Origin: Tamarix chinensis
Taxonomy: Eukaryota > Streptophyta > Magnoliopsida > Caryophyllales > Tamaricaceae
NCBI GenBank assembly: GCA_030549775.1
Contig: CM060172.1
Coordinates: 124,113,122 to 124,177,121, forward strand
Direction: 5' to 3'
DNA: 64,000 nt
Each line of letters starts with the position of its first letter. Position 1 is the first letter of the stretch. A program made the translations under genes and the position numbers. Under the pieces are notes generated by a model. It saw nothing but the letters and a program-made list of their open reading frames with translations, ran no database searches and was not told the DNA's origin. Shown piece after piece: positions 1 to 12,602 of the stretch.

Positions 1-1393
1 GTAAAGTGAAATGATTGGAGTTGAATCTAAGTGAGATAATGTATTGGGTGATACAAGGACTTTGGTTGGGTGAGACAGAGAAAGGATGGGCCACATAGGT
101 CCAGTTGGGGTTTCAGGGGAAAAACCTAGGAGAAGATAGTGAGTGGACTTGGATGCCATAAGGTAATGGGCCTTAACCCACACACTTAGGAGTTGGGCTT
201 CTAGTGTGAGTAAGTGGAAGAAGGAAAGGATGTTGGGGTGTGTTGGGAGGTGCAGAAGTCTTAAGATATGGGATGGGTCCTCTTAGAAGAATAATAGTAG
301 ATGAATTGTGACATGCGTGTCAATGGTGGATATATTTATCGAATAATACACAAATAAAATACTAACTATTTAAAGAGGAAGATTGTTGAGTCGGGCCCAG
401 ACCGGTCCACCAGTGAATAATAGTGGCTAGGAGCCGGAGTACCTTAGAGATAGATCCACCGGTGAATAATAGTGGCCAGGAGTGTTTTGTCCTGCTTGTT
501 TCCTGTCCATAGGCTATAATAGTGGGGGATTCCATGCTCAACAAACCAAACATAATTATGATAATACATGGAAAAGATACTAAGTATTTAGAGCGAAACG
601 CCATGAGAGTCGGGGCTAGAACGATCCATTGGCAAATAATAGTGGCCAGGAGCACTTTGCCTTGGAGACCGATCCACCGACAATAATATTGGTCAGGAGC
701 ATTTTGCACTGTAAGTATTTGGTCCACCAGCTATAATAATGGAGTATTGATTAGAGATTTAAAGAATCAATTTATTCGGACTATAGCTTGACCTTTATTA
801 TCTGTATTATTTGTATGTTTTCTATATGATCATGCTTGTGTTATATTCCCTTGTGTGTTTGGCCTTAGATGCATGGTTACCTTACTCAGTTTCGTGGGTG
901 CTACTCATTCCCACGAGTAGAGAGCCCTTCTAAATTAGTGGAGGTAGGAGATGTCATCTTCGATGCTTATGAGGAATCGGACGAGGTAGAGAGTTGAGCT
1001 TAGACTTGGTCTGGGGACCGAGAGCGACTTGGCCGGATTATCTTTTACTATTTATTTACCTTGTGACAGTTTAATTCAATGATGTTTTATCATACTATAC
1101 CCTTTTCCCCTTTGGACTTTAATTATGCACTCTTGGGTTGTAAACTCTTTTACACGCACTCTGATTTTTGTATTGTGAAAAATTTAGTTCTTCTATGAGA
1201 TCTTGTTTTAAGTTTGACTCTTGATTAACGGTAATTTTTCTTAGCCTTGTGGTTAGTATGAGACTGGCCAAGGGCTGGGCTTTTACTGATCACAACGGTA
1301 ATATCCTCAAAATTTATAGTTTTGTTTTCTTTACTTCCATTGTATCTTTTAATGAAATAAATTTTTTCAGTAGTGAATTTTAGGGGTGTTACA
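1..1393 (+). repeat. Ty3-gypsy LTR, 3' portion, cut by the window edge
   Basis: The segment ends in GGGGTGTTACA, the usual 3' terminus of plant gypsy LTRs of the TGTAACACCC type. Much of it is an inverted copy of the long LTR at 7696-9200: the phrase TGGGCCACATAGGTCCA occurs near 89 on plus and near 9050 on minus. Between about 400 and 740 it carries several copies of a module with ATAATAGTGGCCAGGAGC next to ACCGGTCCACC-like sequence, also present in the other long LTRs of this window. No recognisable primer binding site follows the 3' end, so this is a truncated or solo LTR. The translated frame inside it is low-complexity and non-conserved. Confidence 0.65.
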
Positions 1394-2092
1394 CATAGTC
1401 CTCCCTTTTTTGCAGTTTTACCACAAAGAAACTAGAACCCAAATCAATGAGTTCGTAGGTTCCGTTAAGACACCATAGGTTCTTAAGCTTGGTGCTCAGT
1501 GTTTCAAACCGAATCACTCTTCCTAATGGCGGTAATATGGCAGTTTGAGGTCCACCAAATCTGGGTTAAGTTTCATGATAAATTGATCTCAATCGGCTAA
1601 GATTTATAAGGACTATTTATTATCAAATTAAAATTTAATATTCCTTCTTTCCTATGCATATTTTGAATCTCAAAAACAATAGGTATTGAAGATGTTATAA
1701 TAAACTTCCCAAAGTGTGCAACATTGTCAAAACATTTGTCTAACTTCTTAGCCATGGATTTAGGCTCAATTTTGATGCTATAGTTGATTTTTGTGTGATT
1801 TAATGATTGCATATTCATTGGAATTTTTAGGTACAAATTGATATAAAATATGACATAATTTGGATTATTGTATCCTATGTTACAAGTGACTAAAGTTTGA
1901 ATATGTTTAGTAAACTGTTCTTCATCAACATGTAAGGCATGTAAGATCATGCTTAGACTGAAAGATACTAGAAACATATTGATGGAAGACTCATGGTCAA
2001 ATCCACTTGAATCAATTATTCACACCATTCATGCCAAACCCTAAAACCTCCTAAAACACTTAAAGGCATCTAAATACTTTAGAATTTGGTGT

Positions 2093-2180
<88 letters not shown>

Positions 2181-2990
2181 ATGATAACTCATGCTTGCAT
2201 GCTAAAACATTAAAATGGTGTTACACTATATCAAACATGACATGAACAAGGGATACCCAACTACTATAACATAATCATATAATGTAATACTCCGTATTCC
2301 CAACTACTATAACATAATCAGATACCTCGTATTTTTGAATTTTAATTTTCTCAAGCTTAATGATTTTATTAACGTAATTTGATGTAAATGTTTAATTATT
2401 TTAATTTTTATTATTTTTATGGTTTTATCAATTGTTTGAATTCATATTAAAATTTAGCTTATCATTGTCATTGTAGATCATTATATATAAATTCATTCAA
2501 GACCGTGATTTTATTATATTCGTATTCATATGATTTTGACTTTTGTTTAAAATACATAGTTATTTTATGTCATGGTTTTGCTTTTTAATATTTTAAGTTC
2601 ATTTTTTTTATTATGATTTCATTTTGTGGTCATGAATTTGTTTAAATTATAAAATCCCCTTTAAAATAGTAAAGTTATTTTAATGATTTTTATCTGTAGC
2701 AAATATTTTCATTTTTTAATTTATCTATTTTTATGAAGTCATTAAAATCTTCATAAAGTTTTAAATTTAAAATATTTTCATAACTTATATATTACTTTTT
2801 TTGAAATTAATTTTCTTTCATTTTTCTCCTTTTAAAATATTTTAAATAGCTTTTACATTGATTTTATGATTTCAAGCCTTTACAAAATAATTTTTGTTAA
2901 ATGATTTTAACATAAAATCATCCATTAATATTTTTAGATGTCTTGTATAATCTAATGTGTTTGTGTATTAGTAAAAAAAAAAAAATTCAA
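1394..2990. other. AT-rich DNA of unknown origin
   Basis: No gene is recognised. A minus-strand open frame of about 126 codons (1597-1977) has no motif I know and lies in AT-rich DNA, so I do not call it a gene. Apart from the CA microsatellite, nothing else is seen. Confidence 0.5.
2096..2178. repeat. (CA)n microsatellite
   Basis: An uninterrupted dinucleotide CA tract of about 83 bases. Confidence 0.98.
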
Positions 2991-4787
2991 ACCCCCCACA
3001 TCTTTTCTTCTTCTTCTCTCTCTCTTTTCTTTTCTTTCTCTTTCCATTCATTTTCTAAAAACCCAACCTTAAAACCCTCAACCTTCTTTGCTCCTTTTCT
3101 CCTGCATTGATCTACAACACCACACCACCATGCCATACTCTGTCTTTATGGTCGCCATATTTGAGCAAAACTACTAGTGCGAGCAATATTAGAGATGAGC
3201 AGTAGTGACAAGAATTAGCAATGTTGAGCAGCAACTACAAGTTGTGCCACCAACCATGACCACTTTTAGGGTCACTAGCTGTTGGTGAATTTTCATGCAC
3301 CTCTAAGAGAGCTTGATCGCCCTTTATCCACTATATTTTGGCTTTTATTTTAATCAATTCTAAATGAATTAGCCTATGATAAGCTAAATTTGTTGTTGAA
3401 TTATATATACATATGTTGTATGAGTGATTTGGAGCGGTTAATTGCAATGTATGTGGTTCATTTGTAAATTCTAAAATTTTGACTCGACTATGTCTGAATT
3501 TCTTAGATTCATCTGATTAAGCCATTTTGTATAAATTAATTTAATAATATGCTTTAAAATGTGTCTAATTTTATGTTGGAACTTTCAATTTGAAAAAATT
3601 GTGCAGAATTAATAAAAATTAGATTTCTACGTCAAAACCCTTGCATATTGAAATTGAATTGCATAATTGAGTTGTTACACTCAATTAATTTTATAATATA
3701 CCTTGAAATATATTTAATTTCATGTTGGAAGTGTCAATTTAGAAGAATTGTGTGAAATCTATCAAAATTATATTTTTAGGTTAAAACTCTTTTGCATTTA
3801 GATTGGACTATGTAATTGAGTAATTTTATTACATTGATTATACAATTTGTATTATAATATGTTTAATTTCATTTTTGATACATTAATTTATATATTTTAG
3901 CAAAAAACTAACCTAATTTTCATTATGGATTTAAAAACTCTAATTTGCTTAAGTTAAAAATTTTCCTTTATTTTTTATATTATAAAATTGGCCTATTTAC
4001 CTTTCTAAACATTCAATTTAAATAATTTAATAAAATTCAACTGAATTGCAATGTTGGCCCTAAAATGTCAGTTTTCAAAAGAAATTATGAAATTGCTTAT
4101 TTGTAGAGTTGTTTCTTCTAAAATTGATTTTATATAAATATTTGAAATGACCATAATTATGTACTAACACCTTCAATTTAGATTAATTGCTTTGAATTAT
4201 CTAAATTTGCATCTTGGAATTTCAAATTCAACATTTTGAAAATTATTATATTACATTAGCTATTCATAAGATTAATTTTTGTTAAAATTGATGATCTAGA
4301 TTTATGTAGAATTGTCTTAATTATTTTTTTAAACTATTAATTTGAGGTAATCAAAGTTAATTGGTTGATTTATTGCTCGGGTCTAGAAATCCTAATTTTT
4401 GGAGATATTTTTATAAAAATAATTTGGTTATGCTTATTTTACCTAGCTAATTGCTAGTTTTGATTTAAAATCATTCGAATTGTGTTTTTTTTTATCTTAT
4501 CGATGCCGATTAGTTCTTTAAAATTGGTTATTTTATCTTTTTGTTTATAAAACTTAATTAGCAAGTCATTTTGATAAAAATTAAGCAATCCTATATAGTC
4601 CTTCCTTTGATTCTTCAAATTGATTTAAAATGCTTTAAGTGATCTTTGTTGAACTTAATTTGGTTAATACTTAATTTTAAATCTTTATGGAGCTACGCTT
4701 TTGAGTCTTAGGTTTTGAACATGTTTTCAAAGTAAGTCTATTTACACTTTTTCCTATTGTTTAAATTATAATACTTGAATAATTTTG
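2990..4787 (+). repeat. Dispersed repeat, copy 1 (pyrimidine-rich leader plus AT-rich part)
   Basis: A pyrimidine-rich leader (about 2995-3110) is followed by a short mixed-composition stretch and a long AT-rich part. The same order occurs in the same orientation at about 17820-19335. Shared phrases include GAATTAGCCTATGATAA against GAATTAGCTTATGATAA and GGTTAATTGCAATGTATG against GGTTAATTGCAATATATA. The organisation resembles the R-U5 part of the long gypsy LTRs elsewhere in the window, so it may be part of another LTR, but no terminus is seen. Confidence 0.6.
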
Positions 4788-5543
4788 TAGAGGGAGGTGT
4801 GGGAAAGGTTTTGGTGGGCCGTGTTTGTTGCGGCGGTTGTCAGCGGCGGCATAATAAGGAGTTGATAGGGTGGCGGCGAGCGGCTGGAGTTTTTGGGCTA
4901 CGAAAAGGAAGCTCAACCCATGCTGCTACTGGGGGGTATTTATAGGCTAATTGAGGGGGAAAATGATGAAGGAGAAGAGGACAAGTGGGGCAGGTGAGGC
5001 ATGACCATCGGCTGGCGGTGGCGGGCGGCGCATGCCTTGCGAATCGCAGGGGACTTTTGGATCATGGTGGGGGGAAAAGGAAAGGGTGGTAGCACGCCTG
5101 AGGAGGGAGGACGAGTAGGTTGGGTCAAAAATGGAAAGAAAATGACTGGGGCAGTAGGGAAGGACAATTGGACGGAGCAAGGGCGGCCGACGTGCGCAGA
5201 GATGTAGATCGGGCTGCAGCTGCGCGGGGGAGGAAGACGACAGGTTAGACCGGTTGGTCCAAGGGAAAAGAAAGAAAAATAAAAGAGAGGACCGACCGAC
5301 TTGGGCAATGGGCAAAAAAAAGAAGAAAGTTGGGGTGGGCCTGGTTGCGCCGGACATGGGGGAAGGGAGTTTGGGCCGCAAGCTAGCCCAAACCGGGAAG
5401 AGAAAGAAAAATAGGAAAAGGAAAAAGGAAAGGAAAGAAGAAAAAGGAAAAGGGAAAAAGGGGAGGAAGAAAATAGGTGGTTTGGGATATTTTGGGTATT
5501 TGGTATTATTATTTTTTGAATATTTAAAATTAATAATATTTGT

Positions 5544-5582
<39 letters not shown>

Positions 5583-5818
5583 TATTATTATTATTAAATT
5601 CCTTTTTAGATTAATTTGGCTATTTTGGATAAATTTTCCTTAACTTCCATTTAATTAGTAAAATGTCCAAAATTTTCCAAATAATTTATTTATTATTTTC
5701 TCTTTATTTTCCTCAATTAATTTCCTCTTTATTTAATAAAATAATTTATTTTCTTAATTTCCCTAATAAATCATTATTTTGCCATAATTCCTAAATTAGG
5801 ATTTTTTTGGGTATTTCA
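4788..5818 (-). repeat. Truncated 3' LTR of the minus-strand gypsy element
   Basis: This is a close copy, same orientation, of about 11600-12602. The LTR start, read on minus, is TGAAATACCC at 5818. A TATA-like TATAAATA lies on the minus strand near 4940. Homology with the other LTR stops near 4788, where an unrelated repeat begins, so most of the expected ~4.9 kb is missing. Long frames predicted on both strands here come from GA- or TC-rich tracts and an AAT microsatellite (about 5545-5595) and are not genes. Confidence 0.75.
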
Positions 5819-5834
5819 TCACTACCCCCTTAAA
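5819..5834 (-). other. Polypurine tract of the minus-strand gypsy element
   Basis: Read on minus, AAGGGGGTAGTGA directly precedes the LTR start. Just upstream on minus is ACTTCGAGGACGAAGT, a phrase typical of the end of pol in plant chromovirus-type gypsy elements. Confidence 0.75.
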
Positions 5835-6329
5835 GAAAGACTTCGTCCTCGAAGTCACTTGCAACTTTCCTAGGGTTAAGGCCAAGAATTTCTAAGCAGA
5901 TAAAATGGAAATTTCGCTAACACTTATACACCTACCCCTTTAAAGAAAAAGGTTTACTAAGAAGTCTTTCCCGTCTCTAACTAAGGCCACAATTGGAAGA
6001 TAACTGAGTATATTCGCTTCTTTCGCCCAATGAGAGTACCACCAATAATCCCTATACTAGCAAGTGGTGAAGGCCTAGCCTTAGCAACCAAGAAGCACCC
6101 ACAATGGACAAAGATGCATTCAAATAAGAGGAAATAAGTATTGGCAGGGGAGATATGGTGATCATACCCAGAAAGACGTCGAACTGGCAGTCGACCTCCA
6201 TCCTATTGATCATGTTCAAGCGTCCACCCGACTGACCTTCGCTCTGAGGGAAGGGTTTGGATCCTTGACGTCTTCCTCTGGCGTCTCGACTTGGAGCATC
6301 GGTTGGAATAGGTGTTCATTGATAAGCTT

Positions 6330-7241
6330 GTTGTTGGGACACTAAGGCTCCCTCATGTGGTGCTTGTCGAGGCTGGTACTGCTGAGCACGCGGTGGCCCT
6401 CGACACTCAAATGCCCTATGGCCCCGTTTGCCACAGTTCAGGCATGTGATAAGCCTGCCTCCACAATCTCAACAGGGGTGGCTGTGGCTGCAACATCTGC
6501 ATGCAAATCCTTCTGGGGGTACCTGGCCCCTACTATGGTCTCTCGGCGGTGGTCTTCTTGGTCCCTCTGTGCATGGTTGGTTTCTACTCCTTGAACTATG
6601 TTTCTCGAGCTTCCTCTTTTCGAGGATAGCAGTCTACTCCTGAACTAGGGTGGCAGCGAGACAAGCACGCTCGTAGAGTGTAGCCAGGTCAGTGAAGGGC
6701 ACTGCACCCATCATTCTACGGATGCTAAAATTCAACCCTTGCTCGAATTGGAATACCACTGTGGACTCATTGGCGGCGACCCTAGGGGTAAAACACAATA
6801 GCTATATGAAGCGAGCGTAGTACTGGCGCACAGTCATCGATCCCTGGGAGAGCTGCATAAATTCTCGAAGTTTATCCCTCTTCAAGCTCTCAGGGTAGAA
6901 TCGAGAGTGGAGTGTGGTCTTGAATGCTTCCCAAGTCACTGGGGGACCATCCCATGCACGGTATTTGACCCACCAGGAATTTTCCATGCCTCTCAGGAAA
7001 AAGGCCGCTATACTGGGCTGCCGAGATAGGGGTAGTCCAGTGCCTCGAAGATGCTATCCGTATCTCGTATCCATCCTTTGAGGATCACGGGGTCCTCCTT
7101 GCCTGAGTACGTCGGAGGATGGTGCCCGGTAACCCTCCTCAGCCAATCTTCACCGACGCCCTCGGGGTGGTGGGGGCAGCGGCGCCGGTACAATAGGTTG
7201 TCGCTGAACGAACTCCATAAAGGCTTCAAAGGCCTCCTCAA
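6330..7241 (-). pseudogene. Gypsy gag pseudogene (capsid plus zinc knuckle)
   Basis: Gag packages the element RNA in virus-like particles. On minus, one frame (7241-7008) reads ...GHHPPTYSGKEDPVILKGW. A second frame (6987-6802) carries the retrotransposon-gag core WWVKYRAWDGPPVTWEAFK, FYPESLKRDKLREFMQL and QYYARF. A third stretch (about 6780-6640) reads ANESTVVFQFEQGLN. Around 6400-6450 there is a CCHC zinc knuckle, CLNCGKRGHRAFEC. The pieces lie in different frames and a stop follows YARFI, so the gene is dead. Family assignment rests on these motifs together with the adjacent primer binding site. Confidence 0.85.
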
Positions 7242-7680
7242 GTCTCCCTATGTGCCCATTCATTGTGAGTGGATGCTACACAAGAAAAGGGACATTAGGA
7301 TGGATCCCTTTACGGTTTGAAACATTTATTTCACCCTACGACTCTTCTTAGACTATTTCTAACCTACCCCTTCATTTCCTCACGGTGGGCCGGACTCAGG
7401 AAATTCAAAAACAGAGGAGTTTTATTAGGGCATGAAAACACTTTGAAATTTGGTAAAAACATCTTAAATCAAGTATATTTTGAATGTTAGGCGTGATTAC
7501 AAGGACCAACGCACTGATGCTAATTTGTGGTATCAGCTAAACATTTGAAATGGAAAAAGGTTTTTGAAACCAATTCTGAGCGTAAATGTTTTTAAAATAA
7601 GAAAAATTTCATTAAGCCAAATGATACCAACTTGTGGTATCAACTTAAAAAGTTTAAAATCGAAAGAGCGGTCGAAACCA

Positions 7681-7693
7681 GCTCTGATACCAA
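7681..7693 (-). other. Primer binding site (initiator Met tRNA type)
   Basis: On minus it reads TTGGTATCAGAGC, the standard plant gypsy/copia primer binding site complementary to the 3' end of initiator methionine tRNA. It lies next to the LTR 3' end (GGGGGTGTTA). Confidence 0.92.
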
Positions 7694-7695
7694 CT

Positions 7696-10235
7696 TTTAA
7701 CACCCCCAAATTTACTACTAAAAAATTTCGTTTGATTAAAAGGGTTTAATGGAAGCAAAAAGATAAAATCGTAAACTTGGGGGCATTATCGCCACACTTA
7801 GTACCAGATCAGTTCACTCCTACCGTTCCAATACTAAGTGCTAAGGCTAAACAAGGTTAACATCAAATACGAGTCATTAATAAAACACTAGTCATTAGTA
7901 AAACACAAGTCATGCAGAATCAGAGTGCGGTTTAGGATTACAATCCAAAGAGTACGTGACTAGAGTTTTTCCAAAACATAAAGCACCGTACAATATAACA
8001 TAACCAAAATATAATAATACATGATCCAAAAAGAAAACAGAGTCCGGCCGAGTTGCTCTCGAATCCCAAGTCAGGTCTAGGCTTAAAGCTCAGCCCCACT
8101 TGATGCCTCGTAAGTATCGTAGGCATTGAAGACGTCATCTCCTACCTGCACAAGATCAGATGGGTCTTCTGCTCATGGGAATGAGCAACACCCATGAAAC
8201 GGGTGATCAGTACGCTACGTACTGAGTAAGGTAATAGATGCGCTAAGGCCAACATACAAAACATACAACATAGTATACATGGCATAATCACATAAGCAAC
8301 ATGTAGTAAAACAGATGATAAAGGCTAGCTACGATCTAGATAGACTTATTCTTTAAATCTCTGGTAAATATAATCGATTTAGGTCATAGTCTTTATCAAT
8401 CCAGGTGAGTGCGGAACCCCACTATTATAGCCGGTTGACCGGTCATGTAGGGCAAAATGCTCCTAGCTACTATTATTGGCCGATGGACCGATCATGTAGG
8501 GTAAAATACTCCTGGCCACTATTATTCGTCGGTGGACTGGTCTGGTCCCAACTCACATGATGTTTCACTGTAATTACTTCGTGTCTTTCCCATGTCTTAT
8601 CACAATTATGTTTGGTTTGTTGAGCATGAAAAGCCCCACTATTATAGTTGGTGGATCGGTCATGCAGAGAAAAATGTGCCTGGCCACTATTATTCGCTGG
8701 TGGACCGGTCATGTAGGGCATTCCGACTCCTGGCTACTATTATTCGTCGGTAGACTAGTCTGGGCTCGGCTCTACAATCTTTCTCTTTAAATAGATAGTA
8801 TCTTATTCGATAAGTAATTCACCCTTGACATGCATGCCTCCAACATTCTACCTCTATCCCCTCAAGGGGGGCCCGTCCCATATCTTGAGACTCTTGTGCC
8901 CCTTATCATGCCCTGACATCCATTCCCCCCTTACATTTACACACAATGAAAACCAACTCTTAAGGGTGTGGGTTAAGGCACAACACCTCATGACCTCAAA
9001 CTCCACCTACTATCACCCTTTAGGGTTTTCCCTTGAAAACCCTAATTGGACCTATGTGGCCCAACTTTCTCTCACTTACACTACCGTTACTTCATTTATC
9101 TCCCCACACCTTATCTCATTTAAATCCAATCCCAAATCATATCGCTTTCCCCCTCGATTCCACATGTGACTGAAAAATCCTAGTTAGCCACTTTAACCCT
9201 TGTACCTTTCTTCTCCCACAAATAACCTCTCTCTTTTTCACCCAACATCTCTTCTCTCTCATGGCACCCATACTCACCCCTTATAAAATAAATTTCCACT
9301 CTTAACCCGTGCTCCACTCTCTCTTAATCACTTTTACTTCCACACTTTTTAGATTACTGCTTCCTCCCAAAACCCTAATCGAGTCCTTTATACACCCTTA
9401 CACCAACCTACGTACTGTTTTTCATCCTAAGTCTCCAATCACTCCACAACTCTCCCCTTAGCTTATTTACACCCTAAAAAAACTTTTCTTACGTAAAGAT
9501 CACCCCCATGCAAGTTTTATCCATCACATGCAAACACCGAAAGTCCCCATGCAAATTTTAGGATTCCCATACATGGTTTTCATCTCTCATTCATTTTGGT
9601 TAACCTCATATCCCTCTTAGTGAACTCACTTCCCATTTTCTCTCTTTTTATCCTTTCATTCTCCTATCATTTTATCAATTGTCATAGCATGCATGTCCTA
9701 GAGGGCCATATCATATCACACCATAATCACCATATATATACATATCATACTCATGTCATAAGAACACATACAAACATACCTCACTCTAAGCTGCACTAAA
9801 CATAAGAAAAGTTAATGAAAATCATACGATACACGACATAGCATGATATGTAGCATCCAAAGCATACAAGTCTCACAACACACATGGGCCTTAGCTACAT
9901 CCTTACCTAAAATGATGCCGGGCTTGGAGCACGCTCCTATGCCTCCTTAGGGTTTTGGTTTGATTCACCTAGAAGAGGAAAAACTAAGGATTAGTTTCCC
10001 TCCTACCAAAAATACTATTAATCCTTATTTTAGTCTAAGATTAGGGTTATTAATATTAAAGGGAGTATTATACATGAAAACTAGAGTTTTTATCTTCAAG
10101 TTAGCCTACTAGATATTACTAGTCAAAATATATTTATTTTAATATTTATTGCTATACTTATATTATTAACCTAATAGCTTTATTCTTCTAATAATAGTAC
10201 TAATACTAATTGTAGCGAAATAGTGATAATAATAA

Positions 10236-10288
<53 letters not shown>

Positions 10289-10470
10289 ATGCTAATGCTT
10301 ATAGTGATATAAACCCTAGCATTTTTAAGGCTAAGGCTAATAATAGTGTTAGGGTTAAAATAATAATTACAATACCAACAAAGTACTAATATTCCTAAAA
10401 ATAATAGTTATATTTGAATAATAATAATATAAGGGTTCAATATATTTTTTGTCACAATAATAGCAACAAA

Positions 10471-10518
<48 letters not shown>

Positions 10519-10818
10519 GTAACCAAAATGGTAATAATAATATAAGGGTCCAAATATTTATGTTAATAATAAAAAGTGATAATGGACAAGGTTAGTATCA
10601 ATAATATTGGTAAGAAGCAAGTAAGCAATAATATTATTTATAGTAGTAGTAGTATTAAATAATATTAGTATTAATAATGACATTAATAATAATAATAATA
10701 GATATGGTGATAATATTAGCAATGCTTTCGTCTTAGGGTTAATACTAATGGTGGTCCTAGAAGTTGTCTTAGTGGTAGTCTTAGTGATAATGGACAAGTT
10801 AGTTTTAGTAAGAAACAC

Positions 10819-10856
<38 letters not shown>

Positions 10857-10884
10857 GTAATAGTATTAGTAGTGGTAATAGTGT

Positions 10885-10922
<38 letters not shown>

Positions 10923-10993
10923 AAGATAACTATATTAATACTAGAGTTGTTAATAATAATAATAATGATAATAGTATTAGTAGTAGTAATAGA

Positions 10994-11028
<35 letters not shown>

Positions 11029-12602
11029 TAACAATAATAAAAATAGTAATAAAAGGATAACTATTTTAATGCTAAAGTTGTAGTCTTTTAAATAGTATAC
11101 CCTAGTTATAAATATTTCTGAAATTAGGTTAGGTAATAAGAGTGATACATAATAATAATGTTAATAATGGTAATAATAATAATGATAACAATGATAACAC
11201 AACACTAATAATAATGAGGATAATAATAATAGTAATATTAAGGATAATACTATTAATATTACTAAAAAATTATTAACACTTATAGAAAATAGTTTAGGGG
11301 CTGGGGGAGTTGGAGTACCACTTAAGGTCGATGGCGGAACCGGCAGCAGCACGTGGCGCGACAACGGTGGTGGTGGAGGAGGAGGAGGAAAGGTGGAAAG
11401 ATGGATATGTAGGCTAAAGGAGAGGAAGTGGAGGGATGTTTGAGGTGGTGGAGGGTGCAACAGGTGGAGAGGGGTGGAATGGAGGTGGTGGCGTAGTTGG
11501 GAGTGGCAGCGCACGGCGGTTGGTGCTGTGGCCGAAGGTGGTGGAAGATGAAGAAAGTAGAAGGAGAGGGAGGCAGGGAGATATGGAGGTGTGGGGAGGT
11601 AGGGGGAGGTTCACTGGATGTTTTGGAGGGTGGAGGAGGTGGTGGTCGTCGGCGGCAGCATAATAAGGAGCTGATAGGGCGGCGACGAGCGACTGGAGTT
11701 TTTGGGCTGCGAAAAGGAAGCTCGACCCAGGCTGCTAGTGGGGGTATTTATAGGCTAATTAAGGGGGGAAATGACGAAGGGGAAGAGGACAATTGGGGTA
11801 GGTGTGGCAGGACCATCGGTCGGAGGTGGCAGGCGGCGCATGCCCTGCGAATTGCAGGGTATGTTTGGATCTGGGTGGGGGAAAAAGGAATGGGTGGCAG
11901 CATGCGTGAGGAGGGAGGACGAGTAGGTTGGGTCGAAAATGGAAAGAAAATGACGGGGGTGGTAGGGAAGGACAACCGGACAGAGTAGAGGCGACCGGCG
12001 TGCACAGAGATGCAGGTCAGGCTGTAGCTGCGCGGGGGAGGAAGATGACAGGTTGGACCGGTCGGTCCAGGGAAAAAGAAAGAAAAAAAAGGGAGGCCTG
12101 GGCAACGGGTAAAAAAAAAGAAGGAAGTTGGGGTGGGCCTGGTTGCGCCGGACAGGGGGAGAAGGGAGTTTGGGCCGCGGGCTTGCCCAAACCGGGAAGA
12201 GAAAGAAAAATAGGAAAAGGAAAAAGGAAAGGAAAGAAGAAAAAGGAAAAAAAGGAAAAAGGAAAAAGGGAAAAAGGGGAGGAAGAAAATAGGTAGTTTG
12301 GGATAATTTGGGTATTTGGTATTATTATTATTTTAAATATTTAAAATTAATAATATTTTTTATAATAATAATAATAATTAAATTCCTTTTTAGATTAATT
12401 TGGATATTTTGGATAAATTTTCCTTAACTTCCATTTAATTAGTAAAATGTCCAAAATTTTCCAAATAATTTATTTATTATTTTCTCTTTATTTTCCTCAA
12501 TCAATTTCCTCTTTATTTAATAAAATAATTTATTTTCTTAATTTTCCTAATAAATTATTATTTTGCCATAATTCCTAAATTAGGATTTTTTGGGGTATTT
12601 TA
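7696..12602 (-). repeat. Long (~4.9 kb) 5' LTR of the minus-strand gypsy element
   Basis: The LTR runs on minus from about 12602 (TAAAATACCCC, matching TGAAATACCC at 5818) to about 7696 (GGGGGTGTTA next to the primer binding site). In order on minus it holds: an AT-rich U3; GA/TC-rich DNA; a TATA-like box near 11750; a GC-richer leader (to about 11300); a kilobase of triplet microsatellite (11250-10200); a short conserved block near 9990-9880 (GGAGCGTGCTCCAAGCCCGG); about 1 kb without strong features; and the GGTCCACC / CCACTATTATT module array (about 8770-8390). The large translated frames inside it are artefacts of microsatellites and purine tracts. Confidence 0.75.
10200..11250. repeat. 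Triplet microsatellite zone (AAT/GTA/AAC)n inside the LTR
   Basis: Interspersed tracts of AAT and GTA repeats, for example about 10225-10290, 10468-10518, 10820-10855, 10885-10920 and 10995-11040. They create spurious poly-Asn, poly-Ser and poly-Ile frames. The related plus-strand LTR at 36010-38530 has an equivalent ATT-rich zone at the same relative place. Confidence 0.95.

Larger units (their letters stand above)
5835..7695 (-). mobile_element. Internal region of a deleted Ty3-gypsy retrotransposon
   Basis: The segment lies between the polypurine tract and the primer binding site. It holds only gag remnants and the final bases of the pol region. Protease, reverse transcriptase, RNase H and integrase are absent, so about 1.9 kb remains of an internal region that is normally several kb. 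The element could have moved only with proteins supplied in trans, and its gag is itself broken. Confidence 0.75.

Noticed and set aside
1597..1977. A 126-codon minus-strand frame as a gene
   Set aside because: No recognisable motif, AT-rich context, and no splice or promoter support.
4940..5643. Frames with apparent basic domains
   Set aside because: The same frames recur in the LTR copy at 11.5-12.3 kb and depend on GA-rich DNA, so they are LTR artefacts.
10558..11083. Poly-Asn, poly-Ile and poly-Val open frames on both strands
   Set aside because: They are translations of AAT/GTA microsatellites and appear in every frame.
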